From Ampullaceana balthica (Eukaryota > Mollusca > Gastropoda > Lymnaeidae): 64,000 nt of DNA. Under the pieces are notes generated by a model. It saw nothing but the letters and a program-made list of their open reading frames with translations. It was not told the DNA's origin and made no database searches. Made by a program: the position numbers and the translations under genes. This document shows positions 44,101 to 53,000 of this stretch, piece after piece. The number at the start of each line of letters is the position of its first letter. Positions within the stretch are counted from its first letter, which is position 1. The DNA is taken from the NCBI GenBank assembly GCA_944989445.1, contig CALYLW010000319.1:385001-449000 (forward strand), written 5' to 3'.

Positions 44101-46836
44101 AATATTACTTATTCTTATGTAATTATTTTACATTTCAATGATTCCATATGATTATATGTCATCATTGTCAATCCACTCACCTAAGTCAAATGATGAAGTA
44201 CATTATTTTTTCTTTTATTTGTAAATCTGGCTCTGGCCGGATTTCACTTTATAAATCCGGCTTTGAACTAATTTTAAAAAAATTGAATCCGATATACCCC
44301 TAATTATGAGCAACATCACATTGTGGTAAGATGTAAGACTATAATCTAATATTGAGGTTGGCACTATACCTGGTTGGTAAGGTAATGGTTTTTGTAATAT
44401 ATTTTTATAAAAACAACAATGAGGTGAAACACAGGCTGCTGCTTTATTTTAGGTTTATGGTGTTTGCTACTTCTTATTGTGTGCAACCTGGACCAAGTTT
44501 CTGATCAAATATTTTTCTGTTTTTTTTTCTCATTGCATTGTTTTCCACAGAATACTTAACTCAAGACGATGGGAATTTTAGAGAGTTTTTTCATTTATCA
44601 TTTGAACTTATTTTTAATGCTTATTTCATCTGTTCAGTTGTGTTCATTTTGCTTAGACTCAGAGTAATTACATGCAGATTTTTTTTTAAATTATTATTTT
44701 TTTGCACAAGCAACTACCTCAACTACCTGCTCAAATAAAAAGCTTAAATTTTTAGTTTACAATTTATTATTTTGATCTAAATAAATGGATACATGTTTGA
44801 TGACAATTTATGATTTTATTTTCAGCATTAAAAAAATCAAATCTTTATTTTGTTGTTTATATATTTCTTTTAAATTTAAAGACAGGGGCCAGAATTTTGG
44901 AAACTGGAGTTTGGGGTGCATACTACAATGTGATGGCCAACCTTGGTCAGATTGACGATCCTCAGTTTGTTTCTAAGGTACTACCTACAAAATCTAAATT
45001 AAACATATTTGTCATTCTATTTACATTGTAATAACTTTTTCTGATTGTTCTATTTATCAAGTTATTAAAACAATTAATCAGGACAGATTTCCCCACAAAG
45101 TGTTTACAGAGTCATATCAGACCTACTCATACACCTCTTATCCCACATTGAAACTATTGTAGTTAAAACTTTCAATTAATTAATGAGATCCATAAAACTT
45201 AACTATAGACCTACTCATCCCACATTGTACTATAGACCACTGTACTATATACCTCTGTACTATAGACCTACTCATACACCTCTCATCCAACATTGAACTA
45301 TTGTAGATCTATTTACTTTAATTGTAAAATTTTTATGCTTATAAAATTTGTGAAAAAAGCTTTGAAGCTTTCATATTTATGACCATCCCTGCTGCTTGCT
45401 TTATGATTTTTAACATATACATTGATCTCCCCTTACTCAACGTTCTTGGCATTACAAATTTACAAATCTTCCTCAAGGGCAATCACCCTCTATCTTTATC
45501 ACAGAAATACAGGACCTTGACAAAAGAAATACAGGACCTTGACAACAGAAATACAGGACCTTGATAACACTGAAATACAGGACCTTGACAAAAGAAATAC
45601 AGGACCTTGACAACAGAAATACAGGACCTTGATAACACAGAAATACAGGACCTTGACAACACAGAAATACAGGACCTTGACAACAGAATTACAGGACCTT
45701 GACAACACAGAAATACAGGACCTTGACAACAGAAATACAGGACCTTGACAACAACAGAAATGCAGGACCTTGACAACACAGAAATAAAGGACCTTGACAA
45801 CAGAAATACAGGACCTTGACAACACAGAAATACAGGACCTTGACAACACAGAAATACAGGACCTTGACAACAGAAATACAGGACCTTGACAACAGAAATA
45901 CAGGACCTTGACAACACAGAAATACAGGACCTTGACAACACAGAAATACAGGACCTTGACAACAGAAATACAGGACCTTGACAACACAGAAATACAGGAC
46001 CTTGACAACACAGAAATGCAGGACCTTGACAACACAGAAATGCAGGACCTTGACAACACAGAAATGCAGGAATTTGACAACAGAAATACAGGACCTTGAC
46101 AACACAGAAATACAGGACCTTGACAACACAGAAATACAGGACCTTGACAACACAGAAATACAGGACCTTGACAACACAGAAATACAGGACCTTGACAACA
46201 CAGAAATACAGGACCTTGACAACAGAAATACAGGACCTTGACAACACAGAAATACAGGACCTTGACAACACAGAAATGCAGGACCTTGACAACACAGAAA
46301 TGCAGGACCTTGACAACACAGAAATGCAGGAATTTGACAACAGAAATACAGGACCTTGACAACACGGAAATACAGGACCTTGACAACACGGAAATACAGG
46401 ACCTTGACAACACGGAAATACAGGACCTTGACAACACAGAAATGCAGGACCTTGACAACACAGAAATGCAGGACCTTGACAACACAGAAATGCAGGACCT
46501 TGACAACACAGAAATGCAGGAATTTGACAACAGAAATACAGGACCTTGACAACACGGAAATACAGGACCTTGACAACACGGAAATACAGGACCTTGACAA
46601 CACGGAAATACAGGACCTTGACAACACGGAAATACAGGACCTTGACAACACAGAAATACAGGACCTTGACAACACAGAAATTTGACAACACATGACAAAA
46701 ATGAGCTGATTATTTTGTGAGTTGTTTAAAAGGAAATTGTCTCTTCCAGGTGAGAGGTGATATTGAACTTGCTGTATCTAAAGCACAGAAAGAGAAAGAA
46801 GAGGTGCTGAAAATTTTAGAGGAGAGGAAGGAATAA
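25596..46836 (+). CDS. FTCD: Formimidoyltransferase-cyclodeaminase, complete, 14 coding exons
   Basis: Bifunctional enzyme of histidine breakdown: it moves the formimino group of formiminoglutamate to tetrahydrofolate, then deaminates it to 5,10-methenyl-THF. Exons: 25596-25649, 27861-28044, 28644-28772, 28922-29010, 29345-29524, 29879-30016, 35740-35871, 36012-36073, 36167-36293, 38729-38890, 39055-39098, 39940-40078, 44882-44977, 46750-46836. All phases agree and give 540 codons plus TAA, one residue shorter than human FTCD (541). Residues 1-180 are the N-terminal formyltransferase subdomain, 181-325 the C-terminal one, about 335-540 the cyclodeaminase. His82 of [10 protein letters not shown], the known transferase catalytic His, is present, as is the DADAAAF loop (409-415) where the cyclodeaminase Asp lies. 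Expected to be cytosolic, Golgi-associated in vertebrates. Divergent from the ZMYND11-like gene and convergent with WDR6. Confidence 0.97.
26035..26100. repeat. Dispersed repeat copy
   Basis: acagacgctccactctaaga, then ttattgcatcctacgcttat. Related copies lie at 21040-21115 and 49818-49900. Class unknown. Confidence 0.6.
26716..27142 (-). mobile_element. Probable solo LTR of an LTR retrotransposon
   Basis: On the minus strand it begins TGTTGTGATG and ends ACGCAACA. It contains a TATATATAG box, a CT-rich run, and an AATAAATAAAGG poly(A)-type signal near the 3' end, and is markedly less AT-rich than its surroundings. No internal region is present and no target duplication was found, so the exact ends are uncertain. 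Confidence 0.55.
27861..28044 (+). CDS. FTCD: FTCD exon 2
   Basis: Residues 19-80, including [19 protein letters not shown] and [18 protein letters not shown]. Acceptor gataacag, donor gtcagt; phase 0 in, 1 out. A 34-bp minisatellite begins 25 bases into the next intron. Confidence 0.97.
28069..28460. repeat. 34-bp minisatellite, about 11 copies
   Basis: Unit gccaccaaatatcacttttg plus acaaattacaa. In FTCD intron 2. Confidence 0.94.
28644..28772 (+). CDS. FTCD: FTCD exon 3 (catalytic His)
   Basis: [19 protein letters not shown] onward; contains His82, the catalytic base of the formyltransferase half. Phase 1 in, 1 out. Confidence 0.97.
28922..29010 (+). CDS. FTCD: FTCD exon 4
   Basis: [20 protein letters not shown] then [10 protein letters not shown]. 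Phase 1 in, 0 out; donor gttaga. Confidence 0.96.
29140..29212. repeat. (AT)n microsatellite
   Basis: About 70 bases of alternating at in FTCD intron 4. Confidence 0.95.
29345..29524 (+). CDS. FTCD: FTCD exon 5
   Basis: 60 codons with [20 protein letters not shown] and [20 protein letters not shown]: the joint between the two transferase subdomains. Confidence 0.97.
29879..30016 (+). CDS. FTCD: FTCD exon 6
   Basis: 46 codons: [40 protein letters not shown]. Followed by a 5.7 kb intron holding a nested hAT cluster. Confidence 0.96.
30574..30680. repeat. 54-bp duplication
   Basis: Two copies around tttggtcagttggctggtgg and tttggtcagttcattggtgg. Confidence 0.8.
31631..32441 (+). mobile_element. 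Second hAT element nested in the transposase, with BED finger remnant
   Basis: Flanked by tatattta at 31623-31630 and 32442-32449. Ends gtgctgcggaaattatcgat and atcgataacagccataa are inverted with many attaatcgat words. Inside, 32130-32270 reads [16 protein letters not shown]...[13 protein letters not shown], a BED-type zinc finger typical of hAT transposase N termini. Confidence 0.82.
31895..32073. mobile_element. 179-bp hAT-type MITE, copy 1 (third nesting level)
   Basis: Ends cagagccatctttacacc and gcgttaagacggccctg are inverted; rich in gggcccccgggcaaa. Nearly identical to the copy at 60019-60197, same length. Flanks ctgacagc / ctgaagca are only partly alike. Confidence 0.85.
33800..34285. 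repeat. 60-bp minisatellite, about 8 copies
   Basis: Unit contains tgtgagaacgcctacaaaac and acgtcaccaagagacgttac. The 154-codon minus-strand frame is repeat-derived. Confidence 0.95.
34300..35220. other. FTCD: FTCD intron 6, no feature recognised
   Basis: AT-rich, no conserved exon, no clear terminal repeats. Confidence 0.5.
35228..35462. repeat. 60-63-bp tandem repeat, 4 copies
   Basis: Unit contains aaaaaggtgtttgattatat and gtaataaacttgatatattt. Confidence 0.92.
35740..35871 (+). CDS. FTCD: FTCD exon 7
   Basis: 44 codons: [20 protein letters not shown] and [19 protein letters not shown], end of the C-terminal transferase subdomain. Confidence 0.96.
36012..36073 (+). CDS. FTCD: FTCD exon 8
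   Basis: [20 protein letters not shown], then a split Glu codon; phase 0 in, 2 out. Confidence 0.95.
36167..36293 (+). CDS. FTCD: FTCD exon 9
   Basis: Linker and start of cyclodeaminase: [20 protein letters not shown]. The donor ttg|gtaaac is part of a 45-bp block repeated at 38568-38612, after a pogo-like insertion. Confidence 0.95.
36334..38558. mobile_element. pogo/Tigger-like element with tandemly repeated left end
   Basis: Left cagtcgaacccacttacctc and right cttaaccggtttcgactg are inverted, flanked by TA on both sides (36332-36333, 38559-38560). The first about 688 bases repeat at 37022-37710, again starting cagtcgaacc. The right part holds a TA microsatellite (38134-38197). No intact transposase seen. 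It lies between two 45-bp copies of the FTCD exon 9 donor region. Confidence 0.8.
38134..38197. repeat. (TA)n microsatellite
   Basis: Interrupted once by gta. Confidence 0.95.
38729..38890 (+). CDS. FTCD: FTCD exon 10
   Basis: 54 codons: [18 protein letters not shown], and [13 protein letters not shown] carrying the Asp-Ala-Asp loop of the cyclodeaminase active site. Confidence 0.97.
39055..39098 (+). CDS. FTCD: FTCD exon 11
   Basis: 44 bases: [14 protein letters not shown] plus a split codon; the LPK.T.EEK motif of the family. Phase 0 in, 2 out. Confidence 0.93.
39129..39640. mobile_element. pogo/Tc1-like MITE
   Basis: Left cagtggaacctcttatacc, right tatgagaggttccacag, flanked by TA. Two extra copies of the right end (gtctatgagaggttccacag) follow to about 39715. 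Confidence 0.78.
39940..40078 (+). CDS. FTCD: FTCD exon 12
   Basis: [20 protein letters not shown] then [17 protein letters not shown], matching the RCGNLACRSDLQ segment of vertebrate FTCD. Phase 2 in, 0 out. Confidence 0.96.
40377..41466. mobile_element. piggyBac-like nonautonomous element B
   Basis: Ends ctctttttctccgg and ccggagaaaaagag, flanked by TTAA on both sides (40373-40376, 41467-41470). About 1.1 kb; colinear with element A (2609-4108) in the opposite orientation but without A's inner insertion. No transposase domain recognised. Confidence 0.85.
41651..41839. mobile_element. hAT-type MITE (189 bp)
   Basis: Ends caggggtgggcaaacta and agtttgcccacctttg; 8-bp target duplication tattaaaa at 41643-41650 and 41840-41847. 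Confidence 0.88.
42080..42141. mobile_element. Right-end fragment of a hAT element
   Basis: gggggtcgcgggtcacatgg then aaaaggttgggaaccactg, the usual hAT right end. A matching left end may be the gggggtcgtgaagggttgtc sequence at about 40125, which would enclose the piggyBac-like and hAT MITEs. Confidence 0.5.
42666..44305. mobile_element. Composite DNA-element nest with 'ccggctctgg' ends
   Basis: Left gggtgtaccggatttcagct and right aatccgatatacccctaatt are inverted, with tccggctctgg words near both ends. Inside is a MITE at about 42973-43650 (gggttgtccatttatgaagt / cataaatg-type ends, with ccccccctcgtcaca), and next to it a hAT-like MITE at 43679-43859. Confidence 0.6.
43679..43859. mobile_element. 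hAT-like MITE
   Basis: Ends caatgttccctttaagctgc and ccttagagggaacattg are inverted repeats; target duplication not clear. Confidence 0.7.
44882..44977 (+). CDS. FTCD: FTCD exon 13
   Basis: [20 protein letters not shown] and [12 protein letters not shown]. The acceptor is taaag, not the later gacag, because only the former keeps phase 0. Confidence 0.92.
45500..46692. repeat. 24-bp minisatellite, about 50 units with higher-order structure
   Basis: Unit ttgacaacacagaaatacag plus gacc; shorter units lack aca. Variant words (gaaatgcaggaatttgac at about 46065, 46325 and 46505) recur as part of larger blocks. Frames of up to 402 codons on the minus strand arise because the unit is a multiple of three with few stops; not genes. 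It lies in FTCD intron 13, 60 bp before exon 14. Confidence 0.95.
46750..46836 (+). CDS. FTCD: FTCD exon 14 with stop
   Basis: [20 protein letters not shown], then KILEERKE and TAA. A charged terminal helix as in the family. The stop codon lies within an AATAAA. Confidence 0.93.
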   Translation: MRGDIELAVSKAQKEKEEVLKILEERKE

Positions 46837-47450
46837 ATTTTTAATAAACTTTTAACTCAGCCGCCTTCATTAGTCTTTTGATGGTTGAATCTGAGGAACT
46901 TTTAAAATTTAATCTACTTTAATTTTAAATGTATAAAATGGTTCAGTCCTTTTGTGTAAATTTTCTTTGACTATTATGTTCAATATGAGCATTCTATTCT
47001 TAGTTTATTAATGACATACAAATCAAAATTACTTTACTAGATGTGAGTATAAGTAGAACACAGATACATTTTTCTTTTTATAGTTAAATTTAATGTTTAG
47101 TGTAAAGTACTTTTACAAGATCTAAGCACTTAAAAGCAGGAGGAAAATAATGTAGATTTGTGACGAATGTTTTTGTAAAAAAAATTTTTTAGTCACACCA
47201 AAGACTTTTTTTCTGTTCATTTTCATTATTTTCAGTATTAACTGTTTATACTTTTGAAATTTGATGTAATTTTCATACATTTTTTTGTTCAGCTTTACAT
47301 TGATTTAACATGTGATAAAATATGAAACTGGAATACTGTTGACTCTTCAAAATCCAAATGACTATTTTTGACTAGTTTTGTAGCTGGTGCTGAAAGAAGT
47401 TAAAATCCAAAGGAAAGGGACCATTAGTTTCCATCTTCTGCTTCAATAAA
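46832..47450 (+). promoter_or_regulatory. FTCD: FTCD 3' untranslated region with candidate poly(A) signals
   Basis: AATAAA occurs at 46832, overlapping the stop, and at 47445-47450 (ttcaataaacaa), with a close variant near 46844. The later one is the more usual distance for a 3'UTR. Transcript end not determinable from sequence. Confidence 0.4.
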
Positions 47451-49240
47451 CAAATGTACATATGTGAGCCAGATGTCGACGTACGTTACATTGACAAAAG
47501 CATTAAAGTTAAAGTGACCCCAGCACCAAGGCTCAGGTCGCCAGATTTTTCATGAATGGTATCATAATTTATTGAACTATGGTTCAAAATAACTTGACCT
47601 ACAACGCCGCCATATACATTTTTAAAAGACTTAATGAAATCCAAGTAAATGGACAACATGGCCAGTTGTTATTGCAGAGACTACTCCATACCTATGGACA
47701 CCATGGCCAGTTGTTATTGCAGAGACTACTCCATACCTTGTCTCAGTCTTGAGCTTGCTTTGATCCATTCATCATTTCTACCACAATGTTGGACTCCTTG
47801 GTACCCATGGTCAGTCTTAAACCATTCTTACTACAATTTGAATGTGTGTGATATAAAATAGTGATTGCCTAGTACATGAATAAATGCTTGTTATTTCTAA
47901 GATTGTTCTAAAGTCAACAATATTTTATAAATTTTCTTGACATCAATAACCTCTATGTACTTATTGTTTAGATTGTTCACTACTTTACACTGCCAGTGAT
48001 CCAATTTATGGAGTCAACATTCATTTTATTTATTTCTACTCATGTGTTTTTTTATATCTAAATCTGACAGTTTGAGTTATTTACGTTAAAAAAGTATTAA
48101 TATGACAATAATTCAGACAGTTCTGTTAAGCACAACAAAGTTCCAGAATGTTGACCAAATACGTATAGCAGTATTTGAACACGTGTTGACCAAATACGTA
48201 TAGCAGTGTTTCCCAAAAACATGTTTACTGCCACATATTTACTGCCTTTTTAATTCCACAAATTTGACATTAAACAGTTTCAAGTATCTGAACTTAATTT
48301 TTGAATTGTGAAACAGTTTGTTAATGAGAGACATTATGCTATTTTGAACAAAATCTTCATATTTGAATAACAAAGAAATAGAACTTTAATCAGATCCCAG
48401 TCCTTTACTTTGTCTCAAATTTTCCTTTTTTGGGGTTTTGCCTAATTTCATGGCTTTTACATTGCCTAATTTCATGGCTTTCACATTGCCTATACTTTAA
48501 ACATGTCCCCCATCTTCTTGTGCCTGGATTATGTGGCCATACTCTGATTAATTATCTTAACATTTGTCTTAAAAAGCTAAATAATTCAGAATTTGTGCCT
48601 TTTACCTGGTACCAGTTTGTAAGTTGACTCAGTATTTGGAAAACACTGTCAAACTACACAATATTCTAGTCACAGTCACAGTACAAATATGTGCATCAAT
48701 CATAGAATAAGTGCATCATTCTAAAGACTGATTATAACCATTTCAATACTTATTAAATAAAACCTTATACATTGTTGGGACACAAGAAATCCTTCATTTA
48801 ATCAAATATATTTATAAAACTGATAACATGGATGCATTAAAATAATTGTGTGTAGTTGTTATGGGACAAATAATATAATTTTCTTTTGTCCAATGCATGT
48901 ATATTCAGACAAAGAACATAATTAAAAATGGCATAATTTTTGTACAATCTTTAATCTCATATCAAACAAAAGTTATAAGTTAGGTGTCTAGTTAGGTGCC
49001 TTTTCTTAAACAATTTTATTTAGTTTTTCTTCAAACTTTTTGTTTTAATGTTTTCTTTCAAACCACAATAATGTTGATATATATATTTTTTGGGATATAT
49101 ATAAATTATTTTTGTGATAGATAAATTATGATTAAGTTTATTATCATTTTTTTTTGTCTGCACGTTCCGTTTCAAGCTAAAAGTCAAATTGATTTAAGTT
49201 TAAGTGATTCATGCTTAAAATACATGTTTATCTGTGTGGT
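47451..49240. other. Intergenic sequence between FTCD and WDR6
   Basis: Contains a 53-bp duplication at 47650-47738 (atggccagttgttattgcag) and a small one at 48130-48205. No coding feature recognised. Confidence 0.5.
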
Positions 49241-49251
49241 TTCTAAACCTC

Positions 49252-49598
49252 TCAAAACTTTGCTTTACATTCATTCACCCATTAGAGATGATGTCTTTGT
49301 ATTACATTCATTCACCCATTAGAGATGATGTCTTTGTATTACATTCATTCACCCATTAGAGATGATGTCTTTGTATTACATTCATTCACCCATTAGAGAT
49401 GATGTCTTTGTATTACATTCATTCACCCATTAGAGATGATGTCTTTGTATTACATTCATTCACCCATTAGAGATGATGTCTTTGTATTACATTCACTCAC
49501 TCAATAGAAATGATATCTTTGTATTACATTCACTCACTCAATAGAAATGATATCTTTGTATTACATTCACTCACTCAATAGAAATGATGTCTTTGAAG
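49252..49598. repeat. 37-bp minisatellite, about 9 copies
   Basis: Unit ttacattcattcacccatta plus gagatgatgtctttgta; the last three copies are a diverged subtype (cactcactcaatagaaatga). Confidence 0.94.
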
Positions 49599-49817
49599 CT
49601 CAAAGTGTTGATCCACTGAAATGTTAATGTCACCAAGCTGTTGTGTTATTTGTGCTTGGGTACTTTGTACTGCTGACTTATTTAACTCTTGGGTACTTTG
49701 TACTGCTGACTTATTTAACTCCATCCATTACGTAATTAAACAGTATTGTTTCTAATAAAGAGTTGTTTTTTATCTGTCTAAAACATAGTAGTTTATCTTA
49801 TCTTATCTTATCTGTTT

Positions 49818-49900
49818 ACAGACGCTCCTTCTATACAGAAGATTATTGCGTCCTACGCTTATCTATGGTTTGTGTTTAGTCCTGCATTTTTATCAGAGAT
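49818..49900. repeat. Dispersed repeat copy
   Basis: acagacgctccttctataca, then gcgtcctacgcttatctatg; related to 26035 and 21040. Flanked by tcttatcttatct. Confidence 0.6.
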
Positions 49901-49911
49901 TTAAATGTTTA

Positions 49912-50014
49912 TTATTTGGTTACTCAACTGTCTAAAACATAGTAGTTTATTATTTGGTTACTCAACTATCTGTCTAAAACATAGTAGTTTATTATTTGGT
50001 TACTCAAGTATCTG
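49912..50014. repeat. 42-bp tandem repeat covering the WDR6 stop codon and poly(A) signal
   Basis: About 2.5 copies of ctgtctaaaacatagtagtt plus tattatttggttactcaac. The edge copy contains the TGA of WDR6 and AATAAA. Confidence 0.88.
49988..49993 (-). promoter_or_regulatory. WDR6: Candidate WDR6 poly(A) signal
   Basis: AATAAA on the minus strand, 10 bases past the stop codon, so the 3'UTR would be very short. The 42-bp repeat supplies a second copy at about 49946. Confidence 0.4.
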
Positions 50015-50070
50015 TTACAAAGTGATAGAGAGATAATCCTTCTCCTCCAATGCAGAGATACACGGTGCCA
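50004..50070 (-). CDS. WDR6: WDR6 last exon with stop
   Basis: GTVYLCIGGEGLSLYHFVTD then T and TGA; the CALGGQGLEVY C terminus of vertebrate WDR6 is recognisable. The stop and the poly(A) signal just after it are part of a 42-bp tandem repeat. Confidence 0.9.
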
Positions 50071-53000
50071 CTGGGAAGATAGAGATAAATGAAAATTTTA
50101 ACTTCAATTATAAACAAAAGAAATGCAATAATAGCATTTAGCATTTTAGCTGCCTTCAGATTAGAGGCTATTTATTGGACAGGAAATGATAGCTTATTAA
50201 TGTTGGTATGTTTTATCAGAAATGTCTTTGTAGTTGAATGACTTCATTTATTTATGTAGTTACTACCATTTATATGTATTTATAACTGTAACTGTTGACT
50301 TAGTAAGAAATAAATCTTAACTGAAGTAACAAAAGATAAAGTCAAAATATGAACAATATGAGTAATGTTAATTTCTTACTTGTAACATTTGACATCAATA
50401 CTTGAAATATTTGCCACATTTACAAATTTACAAGAAACCAAATGAATCTGTGGACAGTTTTAATGTAATTGAAATGAACATTGAATCTTCCACGTATTGT
50501 TATAAAACATTGAATCTTCCACGTATTGTTATAAAACATTGAATCTTCCACGTATTGTTATATACAAATTCTTAATTGATCTCATCAAATTATGTCCATT
50601 AAACGATCTTTTAAAACCGTGCCAGTCATAATTTAGAAATAAAATATTTTAAAATGTTAACTAATTATTGCTTGACACATTTTGAAATACTATTTTGACT
50701 ATTTAATCCTACCTCTATTGTGTGGTTCTCTGTGTGATTTAATCCTACCTCTATTGTGTGCTTCTCTGTGTCATTTAATCCTACCTCTATTGTGTGCTTC
50801 TCTGTGTCATTTAATCATACCTCTATTGTGTGGTTCTCTGTGTGATTTAATCCTACCTCTATTGTCTGGTTCTCTGTGTCATTTAATCCTACCTCTATTG
50901 TCTGGTTCTCTGTGTCATTTAATCCTACCTCTATTGTCTGGTTCTCTGTGTGATTTAAAGACCAGATGTTGACTCTTTGATCAATGGAGGCAGAAACTAA
51001 CAGATTGGCTGACACCAGCCAGATGCCTGTTAAATGGACAACTCAAGTTTGCCAAATGGGGTATATGTTAACTTAAATCATATACCAATCATCCCTAGAT
51101 ATAATGGTTGAAATTGAAGTTTTAAAATGTATTTTTAAAATTATGTTTATCTATGGAATTGTGCAAACTAAGTCCATTTCAAGGTCCAAGAATTGCAAAT
51201 AATACTAATTATAATACAAATTTAGAAAACTAATAATTAGTTTCAATGCAATAAACATGTATCACGTACACACAACAAAAATTAAACCTTCGCCATATTG
51301 GACACAAATATTATTTAAAAACGAGCACTGACGATTATTAGCTAAATTACTTGCATAAATAAAACAAATTGTTTATCATAAATTTTTGACAACTTCTCAC
51401 CTGTGATCTGAGCTGAATGGGCATCTACTTTTACTGATGTGGCCAGGATTTTTGGTTTCTCATTGATTATTTCTAATAGGTGAACAACTATAGCATTGTC
51501 ATCTCCCCCGGAGGCTACCAGCATTGAAAACTCTACATTAAAAAAATGAAAGGTTAGTTTATAAAATTGATACCTGTAAAGGCCAGCGGCAGCCCAGCAC
51601 TCAAATATTTCAATAAATGACTGTGGCTTTATGATCTGTAGACATATGACTCCAAAAATATCTGAATGGTTCATAGAACAATAACATCACAGATAACAAT
51701 GGCTGTTGACACAAAAACTAAAGCAGAACCTGGATGTTCTTTGTCTCTCCATTAAATGTTTTTCTTAAAGAATGACAGATATAACAAAAGAAACTCTAAA
51801 TATTTACCAGACACTTGCAAAGTGTGTAGACTGTTGATGCCAGACTGATGGGCATTCAGTGAACACAAGGGCAGCCATGGAGCTTCATTTAAAGTTGCCT
51901 CCCTTTGACTGTCCCTCTTGGTGAAATCTGTGTAATTGTCTACTTCTTGATCGCTCTCCCCTTCTCCACATTTATCTTGCTCAGTGTCATCCTCAGCATC
52001 TGACCTTTTCTTACTTCCCAGGATCTCTTTACTATCATCACATTTCAAGCTCAAATAAACTTTGTTTACTAAAGAGTTTAAAGACCAAATTGCTATCTGG
52101 CCACTGGTGGCTGCAGAAAAAGCAAATCCTGCAAGCGAATGATTGGTTGTTTTGTGATTGTAGTGTAGCACTTTGAGGACACAACCATGATGAAAAGAAC
52201 TCTTGGCCAGTAGAGAAAAATTTCTTGACAATTCGTCAAATAAAAATACCCTGAAAATGATAAACATGAGAAGATAAATGTGACACCAAATGATAGCAGT
52301 ACATTACAGGTATCAACATCTCACTACAAACTGGGTCAAACAAAAAGTGCATTAAGTATGGATATGTTGCTTGATTCATCGGCATCCTTCCGTCTCGAGA
52401 GACGATGGTGCATCACCGTTGAGTTGGGTTGCATTTCCTCGAGTGGATGAGCAGTCCTTGAGTGACAGTGTTTTTCCACAGCTTTTGCACACGAGTTCTA
52501 TGCTTCCCAATGTTTTGGCCATTTTACTACTTCTTCTGTCTGTAGCCTCCTCCATCCTTCGCTCCTCGGCTAATGTTACGCCATCTGTTACAACTGTGCG
52601 CCACGTAGATCGGTCTTCTGCTTTGTATTCCCAGTCACTTGTATTTATTCTGGCTGTTTTCATCTCTCTCTGGCAGACATCTTTAAATCCATATAGGAGG
52701 TCCTTGGGGATACGACCCGGGATCATTCTTTTTACATGTCCTAGCCATCTCAGGCGTCTTTCACTAAGGCTTGAGAACATGCTTTGGATATTGGCACGCA
52801 TCAGGACCTCACTATTTGGCACTTTGTCCTAACATTTAATGCCAAGGATGGGAAGCAGGCACCTCAAGTGGAAGCTATTAAGCTTGCGCTCATGGGATGT
52901 ATAAGAGGTCCATGTTTTGCTCCCATATAGCAGCGTAAGGATGATGCAGGCTCGATAGACACACAGTTTGGTTTTCTGTTAGCTTGATGTTTTGCCAAAC

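Noticed and set aside
45483..46698. Minus-strand open frames of about 400 codons
   Set aside because: They arise from the 24-bp repeat being a multiple of three; three overlapping frames are equally open and show only the repeat.
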